NCBI GenBank assembly: GCA_902761265.1
Contig: CACWJV010000009.1
Location: forward strand, 1 to 18,375
Direction of reading: 5' to 3'
Length of the DNA stretch: 18,375 bases
Source: Oscillospiraceae bacterium
Lineage (GTDB): Bacteria; Bacillota; Clostridia; Oscillospirales; Acutalibacteraceae
Shown: positions 8,379 to 16,587 of the stretch, piece after piece
Position numbering within the stretch: the stretch's first letter is position 1
How the letters are laid out: every line of letters starts with the position of its first letter
The notes under the pieces: model-generated
Database searches by the model: none
Seen by the model: the letters and a program-made list of their open reading frames with translations, nothing else
What the model was told of the DNA's origin: nothing
Program-made: the position numbers and the translations under genes

Positions 8379-8421
8379 CACGGAACTTGAGAAAACAAGC
8401 GAAGTGTGTCCTTTTGTTTTT
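8374..8421 (+). terminator. Riboswitch-controlled intrinsic terminator in purE leader
   Basis: GGGCACAC (8374-8381) pairs with GTGTGTCC (8404-8411) in an 8-bp stem with one G-U pair. An inner CTTG/CAAG stem (8386-8389, 8396-8399) lies above a 4x4 internal loop. TTTTGTTTTT (8412-8421) follows directly. The left arm reuses the last bases of the conserved aptamer block (GGGCA), so the aptamer fold and terminator are mutually exclusive. The expected logic is: no ZTP gives termination, ZTP bound gives read-through into purE. Confidence 0.85.
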
Positions 8422-8423
8422 AG

Positions 8424-8429
8424 AGGAGG
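8424..8429 (+). promoter_or_regulatory. Ribosome binding site deciding the purE start
   Basis: A perfect AGGAGG touches an ATG at 8430 and lies six bases before the in-frame ATG at 8436. Only the second has workable spacing, so PurE begins MKKIGIV. The site is outside the terminator stem, consistent with control by transcription termination and not by hiding the ribosome binding site. Confidence 0.85.
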
Positions 8430-8435
8430 ATGTTT

Positions 8436-8930
8436 ATGAAAAAGATTGGTATCGTCATGGGCTCCGACAGTGATTTGCCGGTGATCCAAAAGGCAACCGA
8501 CACGCTCAAAACACTCGGTATCCCGTTTGAAGTGCATGTGTTTTCGGCGCACCGCACACCCGATCAGGCCCGCGATTTTGCACGCACAGCGCGGGAAAAC
8601 GGTTTTGGCGCCATCATTGCGGCGGCCGGTATGGCTGCGCATTTGGCCGGTGCGATCGCCGCGAACACGACGCTGCCTGTTATCGGCATTCCCTGTAAAT
8701 CTGCGACCTTAGACGGCATTGACGCCCTTTTGTCCACTGTGCAGATGCCCTCCGGCATCCCTGTTGCCACAGTTGCGATCAACGGGGGAGTCAATGCTGC
8801 TTTGCTTTGTGCCCAGATTCTTGCGGTCGAAGACAAAGCGCTGGCCGCTATGCTCGACGCCAAGCGCAACGCCGACGCCGAACTCGTACTCGCCAAAGAC
8901 GCGAAGATCAGTGCGTCTTTCCGCGCATAA
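8436..8930 (+). CDS. purE: 5-(carboxyamino)imidazole ribonucleotide mutase / AIR carboxylase, PurE
   Basis: Catalyses the carboxylation step giving CAIR, from N5-CAIR (class I) or directly from AIR and CO2 (class II). The 164-residue product has GSDSD at 9-13 (phosphate site), SAHRTP at 37-42 with the conserved histidine H39, and AAH at 67-69. The VQMPSGIPVATVAI block near residue 104 is typical of clostridial class I-like PurE. One oddity is HLAG at 69-72 where class I proteins usually have HLPG. purK is not in this operon, so the class assignment is left open. It is the first gene behind the ZTP switch. Confidence 0.95.
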   Translation: MKKIGIVMGSDSDLPVIQKATDTLKTLGIPFEVHVFSAHRTPDQARDFARTARENGFGAIIAAAGMAAHLAGAIAANTTLPVIGIPCKSATLDGIDALLSTVQMPSGIPVATVAINGGVNAALLCAQILAVEDKALAAMLDAKRNADAELVLAKDAKISASFRA

Positions 8931-8963
8931 AACTTAGAAAAATCTTTTCAGGAGGATATAGCA

Positions 8964-9674
8964 ATGGAAAAACTGAATCAACTCTACGAAGGCAAAGCCA
9001 AAAAAGTATTCGCCACCGACGATCCGGAGGTGCTGCTCGTTTCCTATAAGGACGACGCCACCGCGTTCAACGGCGTCAAGCGCGGCACCATTGCCGGCAA
9101 AGGCGCAATCAACAACCGCGTGACCAACTACATGATGCAGCTTTTGGAAAAAGAAGGCGTGCCGACCCATTTCGTGGAGGAACTCTCCGAGCGTGAAACG
9201 CTTGTCAAGAAAGTTTCCATCGTGCCACTGGAAGTCATCATCCGCAACATCTCCGCCGGTTCGTTTTCCAAGCGCTGCGGCGTGGAAGAGGGCATCGTCT
9301 TTGACGAGCCGACAATCGAATTCTCTTATAAAAACGACGAGCTCGGCGATCCGCTGATCAACGCCTATCATGCGGTTGCGCTCAAGCTTGCGACCTGGGA
9401 CGAGATCGAAACAATCAAGAAGCTTGCATTCAAGGTCAACGATTTCATGAAGGGCTTTTTCAAAAAGGTCGGCGTCGATCTGGTCGATTTCAAACTCGAG
9501 TTCGGCAGATTGTCCGACGGCACCATCGTGTTGGCTGATGAAATCTCGCCCGACACCTGCCGCTTCTGGGACAGCCAGACGCATGAAAAGCTTGATAAAG
9601 ACCGCTTCCGCCGTGATCTCGGTCATGTGGAAGACGCGTATCAGGAAATGATGAAACGTATTTTCGGAGAATAA
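8964..9674 (+). CDS. purC: SAICAR synthetase
   Basis: ATP-dependent ligase joining CAIR and aspartate to SAICAR. It has 236 residues, the usual bacterial length. Seen are the YEGKAKKVF nucleotide loop at residues 8-16, the conserved RNISAGS at 94-100, DFKLEFG at 175-181, and the ADEISPDTCR metal/ATP segment around 191-200. AGGAGG at 8950-8955 precedes the ATG by eight bases, and the gap from purE is 33 bp. The next enzyme in the pathway, adenylosuccinate lyase (purB), is not in the window and must be encoded elsewhere. Confidence 0.97.
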   Translation: MEKLNQLYEGKAKKVFATDDPEVLLVSYKDDATAFNGVKRGTIAGKGAINNRVTNYMMQLLEKEGVPTHFVEELSERETLVKKVSIVPLEVIIRNISAGSFSKRCGVEEGIVFDEPTIEFSYKNDELGDPLINAYHAVALKLATWDEIETIKKLAFKVNDFMKGFFKKVGVDLVDFKLEFGRLSDGTIVLADEISPDTCRFWDSQTHEKLDKDRFRRDLGHVEDAYQEMMKRIFGE

Positions 9675-9689
9675 GTCTGGAGGAATTCC

Positions 9690-11114
<1,425 letters not shown>

Positions 11115-11117
11115 ACC

Positions 11118-12161
11118 ATGCACGAAAAATCGAAATCCGACGCCTACGCGTCCGCCGGTGTTGACATTACAGCCGGCTACCGCGCCGTGGAGCTGATGAA
11201 AAGCCATATCGCGCGCACGATTACGCGTCCCGACGCCGAAGCCATCGGCGGTTTCGGCGGTCTGTTTCCGCTGGATATTTCCGGCATGACAAAACCGGTC
11301 CTCGTTTCCGGCACAGACGGCGTGGGCACCAAACTCAAACTCGCATTTTTGCTTGACAAGCACGACACGGTCGGCATCGACTGTGTGGCGATGTGTGTCA
11401 ACGATATCATCTGCTGCGGTGCAAAACCGCTGTTCTTCCTCGACTATATTGCCTGCGGCAAGAACTATCCGGAAAAGATCGAACAGATCGTCAAGGGCGT
11501 TTGCGAAGGCTGTGTGCAGTCGGGCTGTGAACTGGTCGGCGGTGAGACCGCAGAAATGCCCGGGTTCTATCCTGTGGATGAATATGACCTTGCCGGCTTT
11601 TCGGTCGGCGCGGTCGATCAGTCAAAAATCATCAATAACAAAACAATGCAAGCGGGCGACGTCATGATTGCGCTGCCCTCGTCGGGTGTGCATTCCAACG
11701 GTTTTTCGCTGGTGCGCAAGGTGTTCGATGTGGAACACTGCGATCTGCGTGCGCCTGTGGAAGCGCTCGGCGGCAAAGGACTGGGCGAAACGCTGCTGGA
11801 GCCGACGCGCATCTATGTCAAACCGATCCTCGCACTGCTTGAAAGCCTGACCGTCAAGGGCATTTCCCATATCACCGGCGGCGGTTTTTATGAAAACATC
11901 CCGCGTTCGATCCCGGACGGGCTTGGCGTGGAGATTCAAAAGAGCGACGTGCGCGTGCTGCCGATCTTTAAACTGATCCAGTCCACCGGCGGCATCAGCG
12001 AACACGATATGTTCAATACGTTCAACATGGGCGTCGGCATGACCGTTGTTGTTGCGCCCGAAGACAAGGACCGTGCTCTTGCCGTTTTGAAAGAAAACGG
12101 CGTCGACGCCTATGTGCTCGGCACGATCAAAATTGCAAAGGATAAGGTAACGATATGCTGA
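11118..12161 (+). CDS. purM: Phosphoribosylformylglycinamidine cyclo-ligase (AIR synthetase)
   Basis: ATP-dependent closure of the imidazole ring, FGAM to AIR. The 347-residue product shows the PurM-fold signatures: DAYASAGVDI at the N-terminus, VSGTDGVGTK at 63-72 for the ATP/metal site, GAKPLFFLDYIA, GGETAEMPGFY at 141-151, and a C-terminal FNMGVGM. The ribosome binding site AAGGAG lies within the last codons of the preceding gene, 3 bp upstream of which its stop falls. The last 7 bases overlap the next gene, a membrane channel, so the two are tightly coupled. PurL (end of the operon) is a distant fold relative and supplies its substrate. Confidence 0.97.
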   Translation: MHEKSKSDAYASAGVDITAGYRAVELMKSHIARTITRPDAEAIGGFGGLFPLDISGMTKPVLVSGTDGVGTKLKLAFLLDKHDTVGIDCVAMCVNDIICCGAKPLFFLDYIACGKNYPEKIEQIVKGVCEGCVQSGCELVGGETAEMPGFYPVDEYDLAGFSVGAVDQSKIINNKTMQAGDVMIALPSSGVHSNGFSLVRKVFDVEHCDLRAPVEALGGKGLGETLLEPTRIYVKPILALLESLTVKGISHITGGGFYENIPRSIPDGLGVEIQKSDVRVLPIFKLIQSTGGISEHDMFNTFNMGVGMTVVVAPEDKDRALAVLKENGVDAYVLGTIKIAKDKVTIC

Positions 12162-12772
12162 ATAAAATCGCAAGCGGTATCTGCGCCGGAATTTTGATTT
12201 CCATCGGCGGCAGTGTGTTTCTTTCGTGTGAAAACAAGATTGTAGGTGCGCTGCTGTTTACAGTCGCGCTGCTTTGCATCTGCTACAAAGGCTATTCTTT
12301 GTTCACCGGTAAAGTCGGGTATCTCCCCGAAAAAGCAGACAAGGAAGCGGTTTCCGTGCTGCTGCTTGGTTTGCTCGGCAACGCCGTCGGCACGATTCTC
12401 TGCGGCTTTTTGTTGCGTGCGGCAATCCCCGCCATCGGTGCGGCTGCCGAAACGCTGTGCAGCGGTAAGCTCGAAACGCAGGCGCTTTGGCAAACCTTTG
12501 TCCGCGCAATCTTCTGCGGCATTCTGATGTATCTTGCCGTCAGTATTTTCCGCGACAGCAAAACTCCGCTTGCCATCCTGTTTTGCATTCCCGTTTTCAT
12601 TCTCAGCGGCTTTGAGCACTCGATTGCCGATCTTTACTACTTTGCGGCTTCCGGCATCGTCTCGCTGCGCGCTTGCGCGTTTTTGTGGGTCGTTATCGCC
12701 GGCAACTCCGTGGGCGGCGTGCTGCTCGGTCTGCTGATGAAACTGACACAAAAGGAGAAGGCTCATGCGTGA
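12155..12772 (+). CDS. Formate/nitrite transporter (FNT) family channel, short form
   Basis: Predicted inner-membrane channel for formate or a related small anion. Of 205 residues, about six hydrophobic spans are visible (roughly 5-25, 28-50, 65-91, 113-130, 134-165, 172-197). FNT hallmarks are present: SIGGSVF in span 1, LFTG at 49-52 in the position of the FocA L89-F90-T91 constriction, GLLGNAVG at 72-79, GFEHSIA with H155 matching the central pore histidine (FocA H209), and GNSVGG at 183-188. It is shorter than FocA (about 285) because N- and C-terminal tails are missing. D159 replaces the usual asparagine of GFEHxIAN. It overlaps purM by 7 bp and purN by 8 bp, so it is translated with the purine enzymes. 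The substrate (formate) is inferred from family and context; nitrite, hydrosulfide or acetate remain possible. Confidence 0.85.
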   Translation: MLNKIASGICAGILISIGGSVFLSCENKIVGALLFTVALLCICYKGYSLFTGKVGYLPEKADKEAVSVLLLGLLGNAVGTILCGFLLRAAIPAIGAAAETLCSGKLETQALWQTFVRAIFCGILMYLAVSIFRDSKTPLAILFCIPVFILSGFEHSIADLYYFAASGIVSLRACAFLWVVIAGNSVGGVLLGLLMKLTQKEKAHA

Positions 12773-13382
12773 TAAAACTAGGATTGCAGTGCTCGTCTCC
12801 GGCGGCGGCACCAATCTGCAGGCGCTGATCGACGCACAAGCCGGTGTGATCCGCGACGGCGAGATTGTGGTTGTAATCTCCAACAAAGCCGGCGCCTATG
12901 CGCTCGAGCGTGCGTCCAAGGCCGGGATTCCCGGGCGAACGGTGCTGAAAAAAGACTGCGGTTCGCAATCAGTGTTCGAGCAGGCGATCAAGGATATTCT
13001 AACCGAATACAAAGTCGATCTGATCGTGCTCGCGGGCTTTCTTTCCATCCTGTCCGCGGATTTCACGAACGCGTATCCGAAACGCATCATCAACGTACAT
13101 CCGTCACTGATCCCGTCGTTCTGCGGTGCGGGCTACTACGGTCTTCGCGTACATGAAGCGGCGCTGAACTACGGTGTCAAAGTGACCGGCGCAACGGTGC
13201 ATTTTGTCAATGAAGTGCCGGACGGCGGTGAGATCATCTTGCAAAAAGCGGTCGCTATCCGCAAAAACGATACACCCGAAAAACTGCAGTTGCGCGTTAT
13301 GCGTCAGGCGGAATGGAAGATTCTGCCGCTCGCGGTGCAGCTCGTTTCCAAACAAATCAGAAAACAAACGGAGGAGCAATGA
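12765..13382 (+). CDS. purN: Phosphoribosylglycinamide formyltransferase (10-formyl-THF dependent)
   Basis: Transfers formyl from 10-formyl-tetrahydrofolate to GAR. It has 205 residues, a normal PurN size. VSGGGTNLQALI near the N-terminus is the phosphate loop. N110 and H112 in INVHPSLIPSF, and D153 in VPDGGEI, match the catalytic trio N106/H108/D144 of E. coli. GAGYYGLRVHEA follows the catalytic loop in the form common in Clostridia. AAAGGAG lies upstream of the ATG, inside the end of the channel gene, and the stop overlaps the next start in ATGA. PurT, the formate-using alternative, is not seen here, so formate must enter via 10-formyl-THF. Confidence 0.96.
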   Translation: MRDKTRIAVLVSGGGTNLQALIDAQAGVIRDGEIVVVISNKAGAYALERASKAGIPGRTVLKKDCGSQSVFEQAIKDILTEYKVDLIVLAGFLSILSADFTNAYPKRIINVHPSLIPSFCGAGYYGLRVHEAALNYGVKVTGATVHFVNEVPDGGEIILQKAVAIRKNDTPEKLQLRVMRQAEWKILPLAVQLVSKQIRKQTEEQ

Positions 13383-14104
13383 GCATGGACATCTACAAAA
13401 TCAACGACATCGGCGAACTGATCACCGGCAACCCCTACGTCGGCCGCGGCATCGTGATCGGCAAGAGCGCAGACGGCAAAAAGGCAGCGGTTGCCTATTT
13501 CATCATGGGCCGCAGCGAAAACAGCCGCAACCGTATTTTTACCGAAAAGAACGGCGAAGTTTTTACCGAACCGTTTGACGCTTCCAAGGTGGAGGATCCG
13601 AGCCTCATCATCTATGCGGCCATCCGTCAATTTGAAAACAAACTGATTGTCACCAACGGCGACCAGACCGACACGATCTACGACGGCTTTGCCTCCGGCC
13701 ATTGCATGAAGCACGCGCTGCAGTCGCGCTGCTTTGAGCCGGACGCGCCGAACTTTACCCCGCGCATCAGCGGTGTTGCCGCGTTTGAAAACGGCGACTT
13801 CACCTATGAAATGAGCATCCTCAAATCCGCGGACGCTGCCGGCACTGCCTGCAACCGCTATCTGTTCTCCTATCCGGCGCTCGCCGGCCTCGGCCATTTC
13901 ATCCACACCTATGTGACCGACGGCAATCCGATCCCGACCTTCCAGGGCGAACCGGAGCGTGTGGCAATTCCGAATTCCATCGACGAGCTGACCGAAAAAC
14001 TTTGGAACGCTTTGGACGCAAACAATAAGATTTCCCTTTACGTGCGCTATGTCGATCTTGCCACCGGCGAGAGCGAAAATCGTATGATCAACAAAAACAA
14101 CTAA
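13379..14104 (+). CDS. purO: IMP cyclohydrolase, PurO type
   Basis: Closes FAICAR to IMP, the final step to IMP, using the archaeal-type PurO fold and not the MGS-like domain of PurH. The 241-residue product contains NPYVGRGIVIG (R23), AYFIMGRSENSRNR (39-52), and the C-terminal LSLYVRY-like ISLYVRYVDL strand seen in PurO proteins. GGAGG at 13370-13374 and the ATGA overlap with purN select the start at 13379; a second ATG at 13385 is also possible, and the longer frame back to 13313 lies inside purN. It is followed at once by the gene for the AICAR transformylase, whose product is its substrate. First described in Archaea, PurO homologues occur in some Clostridia and Bacteroidetes. Confidence 0.88.
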   Translation: MSMDIYKINDIGELITGNPYVGRGIVIGKSADGKKAAVAYFIMGRSENSRNRIFTEKNGEVFTEPFDASKVEDPSLIIYAAIRQFENKLIVTNGDQTDTIYDGFASGHCMKHALQSRCFEPDAPNFTPRISGVAAFENGDFTYEMSILKSADAAGTACNRYLFSYPALAGLGHFIHTYVTDGNPIPTFQGEPERVAIPNSIDELTEKLWNALDANNKISLYVRYVDLATGESENRMINKNN

Positions 14105-14116
14105 GGAGAGACGACG

Positions 14117-15301
14117 ATGAAAGATTTTGAACTCAAGTACGGCTGCAACCCCAACCAGAAGCCCGCAAAGATCTTTATGCACGACGGCTCCGATCTGCCG
14201 ATCGAAATTTTGTCCGGCAGACCCGGCTATATCAACTTCCTTGACGCGTTCAATGCGTGGCAGCTTGTCAAAGAGCTGAAGGACATCCTCGGCCTGCCCG
14301 CCGTCACTTCGTTTAAACACGTCAGCCCGACGTCCGCGGCGGTCGGCATCAAGCTGCCCGAAAAGCTGAAGAAAGCCTGCTTTGTGGACGATATCGAAGG
14401 TCTCGACGATTCTCCGCTTGCCTGCGCCTATGCGCGTGCCCGCGGCACCGACCGTATGTGCTCGTTCGGCGACTGGGTCGCGCTCTCCGACGTTTGCGAC
14501 GTGACAACGGCGACCATGATCAAGCGTGAGGTTTCCGACGGCATCATCGCGCCGGGCTACGAACCGGAAGCGCTCGAAATCCTCAGATCCAAGCGCAAGG
14601 GCAACTATAACATCGTGCAGATCGATCCGAACTATGTGCCTGATCCGATCGAGCACAAGCAGGTGTTCGGTATCACGTTTGAACAGGGCAGAAACAATTT
14701 CCGTATCGACCGTGAACTGTTGCAAAACCTTGTGACCGAAAACAAAGACCTCACCGATGAGGCCGCACGCGATCTGATCGTGGCGCTCATCACACTCAAA
14801 TATACCCAATCCAACTCCGTTTGTTACGCGGTGGACGGACAGGCCATCGGCGTCGGCGCCGGCCAGCAGTCCCGGATCCATTGCACCCGTCTTGCCGGTT
14901 CCAAGGCCGACACCTGGTTTTTGCGCCAGAGCGACAAAGTACTCTCTCTTCCGTTTAAGCCGACCCTCGGCAGACCCGACCGCGACAACGTGATCGACGG
15001 CTATATCAATCAGAATGAAGAAGACGTTTGCGCCGACGGCAACTGGCAGAAATACTTTACCGTCCAGCCCTCGCCGTTTACCAAAGAGGAGCAGACCGCG
15101 TATCTTGCCACAATCGACGGCATTGCCCTCGGTTCCGACGCGTTTTTCCCGTTCAGCGACAACATTGAGCGCGCCAAGCGCAGCGGCGTGAAATACATCG
15201 CCGAGCCGGGCGGCTCCATCCGCGATGATCTCGTGATCGAATGCGCCGATAAATACGGCATGGTCATGGCGTTCACCGGTATGCGTCTGTTCCACCACTG
15301 A
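14117..15301 (+). CDS. purV: Stand-alone AICAR transformylase (PurH transformylase domain only)
   Basis: Formylates AICAR (ZMP) with 10-formyl-tetrahydrofolate to give FAICAR. The 394 residues correspond to the transformylase part of PurH/ATIC with no N-terminal cyclohydrolase domain. FKHVSPTSAAVG carries K67 and H68, matching the catalytic Lys-His pair of ATIC (K266/H267). Near the C-terminus are SDAFFPFSDNIERA and EPGGSIRDD, typical of the second cytidine-deaminase-like repeat. AAGGAGA (14103-14109) sits seven bases from the ATG. The missing cyclization activity is supplied by the purO product upstream. Its substrate is the precursor of the riboswitch ligand, so this enzyme directly sets the ZTP signal. 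Confidence 0.92.
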   Translation: MKDFELKYGCNPNQKPAKIFMHDGSDLPIEILSGRPGYINFLDAFNAWQLVKELKDILGLPAVTSFKHVSPTSAAVGIKLPEKLKKACFVDDIEGLDDSPLACAYARARGTDRMCSFGDWVALSDVCDVTTATMIKREVSDGIIAPGYEPEALEILRSKRKGNYNIVQIDPNYVPDPIEHKQVFGITFEQGRNNFRIDRELLQNLVTENKDLTDEAARDLIVALITLKYTQSNSVCYAVDGQAIGVGAGQQSRIHCTRLAGSKADTWFLRQSDKVLSLPFKPTLGRPDRDNVIDGYINQNEEDVCADGNWQKYFTVQPSPFTKEEQTAYLATIDGIALGSDAFFPFSDNIERAKRSGVKYIAEPGGSIRDDLVIECADKYGMVMAFTGMRLFHH

Positions 15302-15316
15302 TAAAGGAGTATTCCC

Positions 15317-16585
15317 ATGAAACTTATGGTCGTTGGTGGCGGCGGGCGAGAGCACGCCATCATCAAAAAACTGAAAGAAAACCCTGCGGTGGAAACGGTT
15401 TTTGCATTGCCCGGCAACGGCGGCATGACCGGTGATTGCACGCCGGTCGCAATCGCCGCAACGGACATCGACAAAATCGTTGCATTCGCGCTGGAGCAAA
15501 AGATCGACTACGCTGTTGTGGCGCCCGACGATCCGCTGGTGCTGGGCTGTGTGGATGCGCTCGAAGCAAAGGGTATCTCCTGCTTCGGCCCGCGTGCAAA
15601 CGCTGCGATTATAGAGGGCAGCAAGGTGTTTTCCAAAAACCTGATGCAAAAATACGGCATCCCGACCGCAAAATACGCTGTATTCAGCGATATGGAAGAA
15701 GCGCTTTGCTATTTGGAAACCGCGCCGCTGCCGACTGTGATCAAAGCGGACGGTCTGGCGCTCGGCAAGGGCGTCATCATTGCGCAAACGAAAGCAGATG
15801 CACAGGACGCCGTGCGCGCGATGATGGAACAGAAAAAGTTCGGCAAGAGCGGCGACCAGGTCGTGATTGAGGAATTTCTTGAAGGTCCGGAGGTTTCCGT
15901 GCTGGCCTTCACCGACGGCACCTGTGTCAAGCCGATGATCTCCTCTATGGACCACAAACGTGCGCTGGACGGCGACAAAGGGCTCAACACCGGCGGTATG
16001 GGCACCATCGCGCCGAACCCGTATTACACCAAAGAAATCGCCGATCGCTGCATGAAAGAGATCTTTCTGCCGACGATCGACGCGATGAACAAAGAAGGAC
16101 GCACCTTCAAAGGCTGTCTGTATTTCGGTCTGATGATTACGAAAGACGGCCCGAAGGTAATCGAATACAACTGCCGGTTCGGTGACCCGGAAACCCAGGT
16201 AGTGGTGCCGTTGCTGCAAAGCGATCTACTGACGATCATGCAAGCGACAACTAACGGCACGCTGGCCGATACCGACGTCGCTTTTTCCGATCAGTCAGCC
16301 TGCTGTGTTATTATGGCGTCCAATGGCTATCCGCTGGCCTATGAAAAGGGCTTCGAACTGACGATCCCGGCCGCAGTCAAAGACAGCGTCTATGTCGCCG
16401 GTGCGGTCCGAAAAGACGGCAGGCTGCTGACCAACGGCGGGCGTGTGCTCGGTGTAACCGCAACCGCCGACACGCTCAAAGATGCAGTCGACGCCGCCTA
16501 CAAAAAGGTGGAGACCATTCATTTTGACAACGCGTTTTATCGCCGTGACATCGGTCAACGTGCACTGGCGGCAAAGGAGGGCTGA
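15317..16585 (+). CDS. purD: Phosphoribosylamine-glycine ligase (GAR synthetase)
   Basis: ATP-dependent ligation of glycine to phosphoribosylamine, the product of the PurF reaction. The 422-residue ATP-grasp protein starts with VVGGGGREHAI (5-15), has the ATP lysine loop ALGKG around K151, a DHKRALDGDKG...GGMGT block, and the metal-binding EYNCRFGDPETQ at 283-294. AAAGGAG lies just upstream of the ATG, 15 bp after the preceding stop. Length and motif order are normal. Phosphoribosylamine is unstable and is thought to be passed directly from PurF, which bears on how the unusual PurF in this operon works. Confidence 0.97.
   Translation: MKLMVVGGGGREHAIIKKLKENPAVETVFALPGNGGMTGDCTPVAIAATDIDKIVAFALEQKIDYAVVAPDDPLVLGCVDALEAKGISCFGPRANAAIIEGSKVFSKNLMQKYGIPTAKYAVFSDMEEALCYLETAPLPTVIKADGLALGKGVIIAQTKADAQDAVRAMMEQKKFGKSGDQVVIEEFLEGPEVSVLAFTDGTCVKPMISSMDHKRALDGDKGLNTGGMGTIAPNPYYTKEIADRCMKEIFLPTIDAMNKEGRTFKGCLYFGLMITKDGPKVIEYNCRFGDPETQVVVPLLQSDLLTIMQATTNGTLADTDVAFSDQSACCVIMASNGYPLAYEKGFELTIPAAVKDSVYVAGAVRKDGRLLTNGGRVLGVTATADTLKDAVDAAYKKVETIHFDNAFYRRDIGQRALAAKEG
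16573..16580 (+). promoter_or_regulatory. Ribosome binding site for the GTG start of purL
   Basis: AAAGGAGG within the last codons of purD lies seven bases before GTG at 16588. The frame from that GTG is open to the window end and matches PurL from its first residues, while no ATG occurs near by in frame, so GTG is the start. It is the only non-ATG start assigned in this window. Confidence 0.85.
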
Positions 16586-16587
16586 TC

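Noticed and set aside
8430..8435. ATG at 8430 as the purE start
   Set aside because: It directly abuts AGGAGG with no spacing; the next in-frame ATG has a six-base spacing.
13304..16219. Minus-strand open frame of 971 codons opposite purN-purO-purV-purD
   Set aside because: The three + strand genes purO, purV and purD share one frame, and their GC-biased codon use rarely places stop complements in this antisense register. The translation is low-complexity, rich in H, R, D and F, with no recognisable domain or ribosome binding site.
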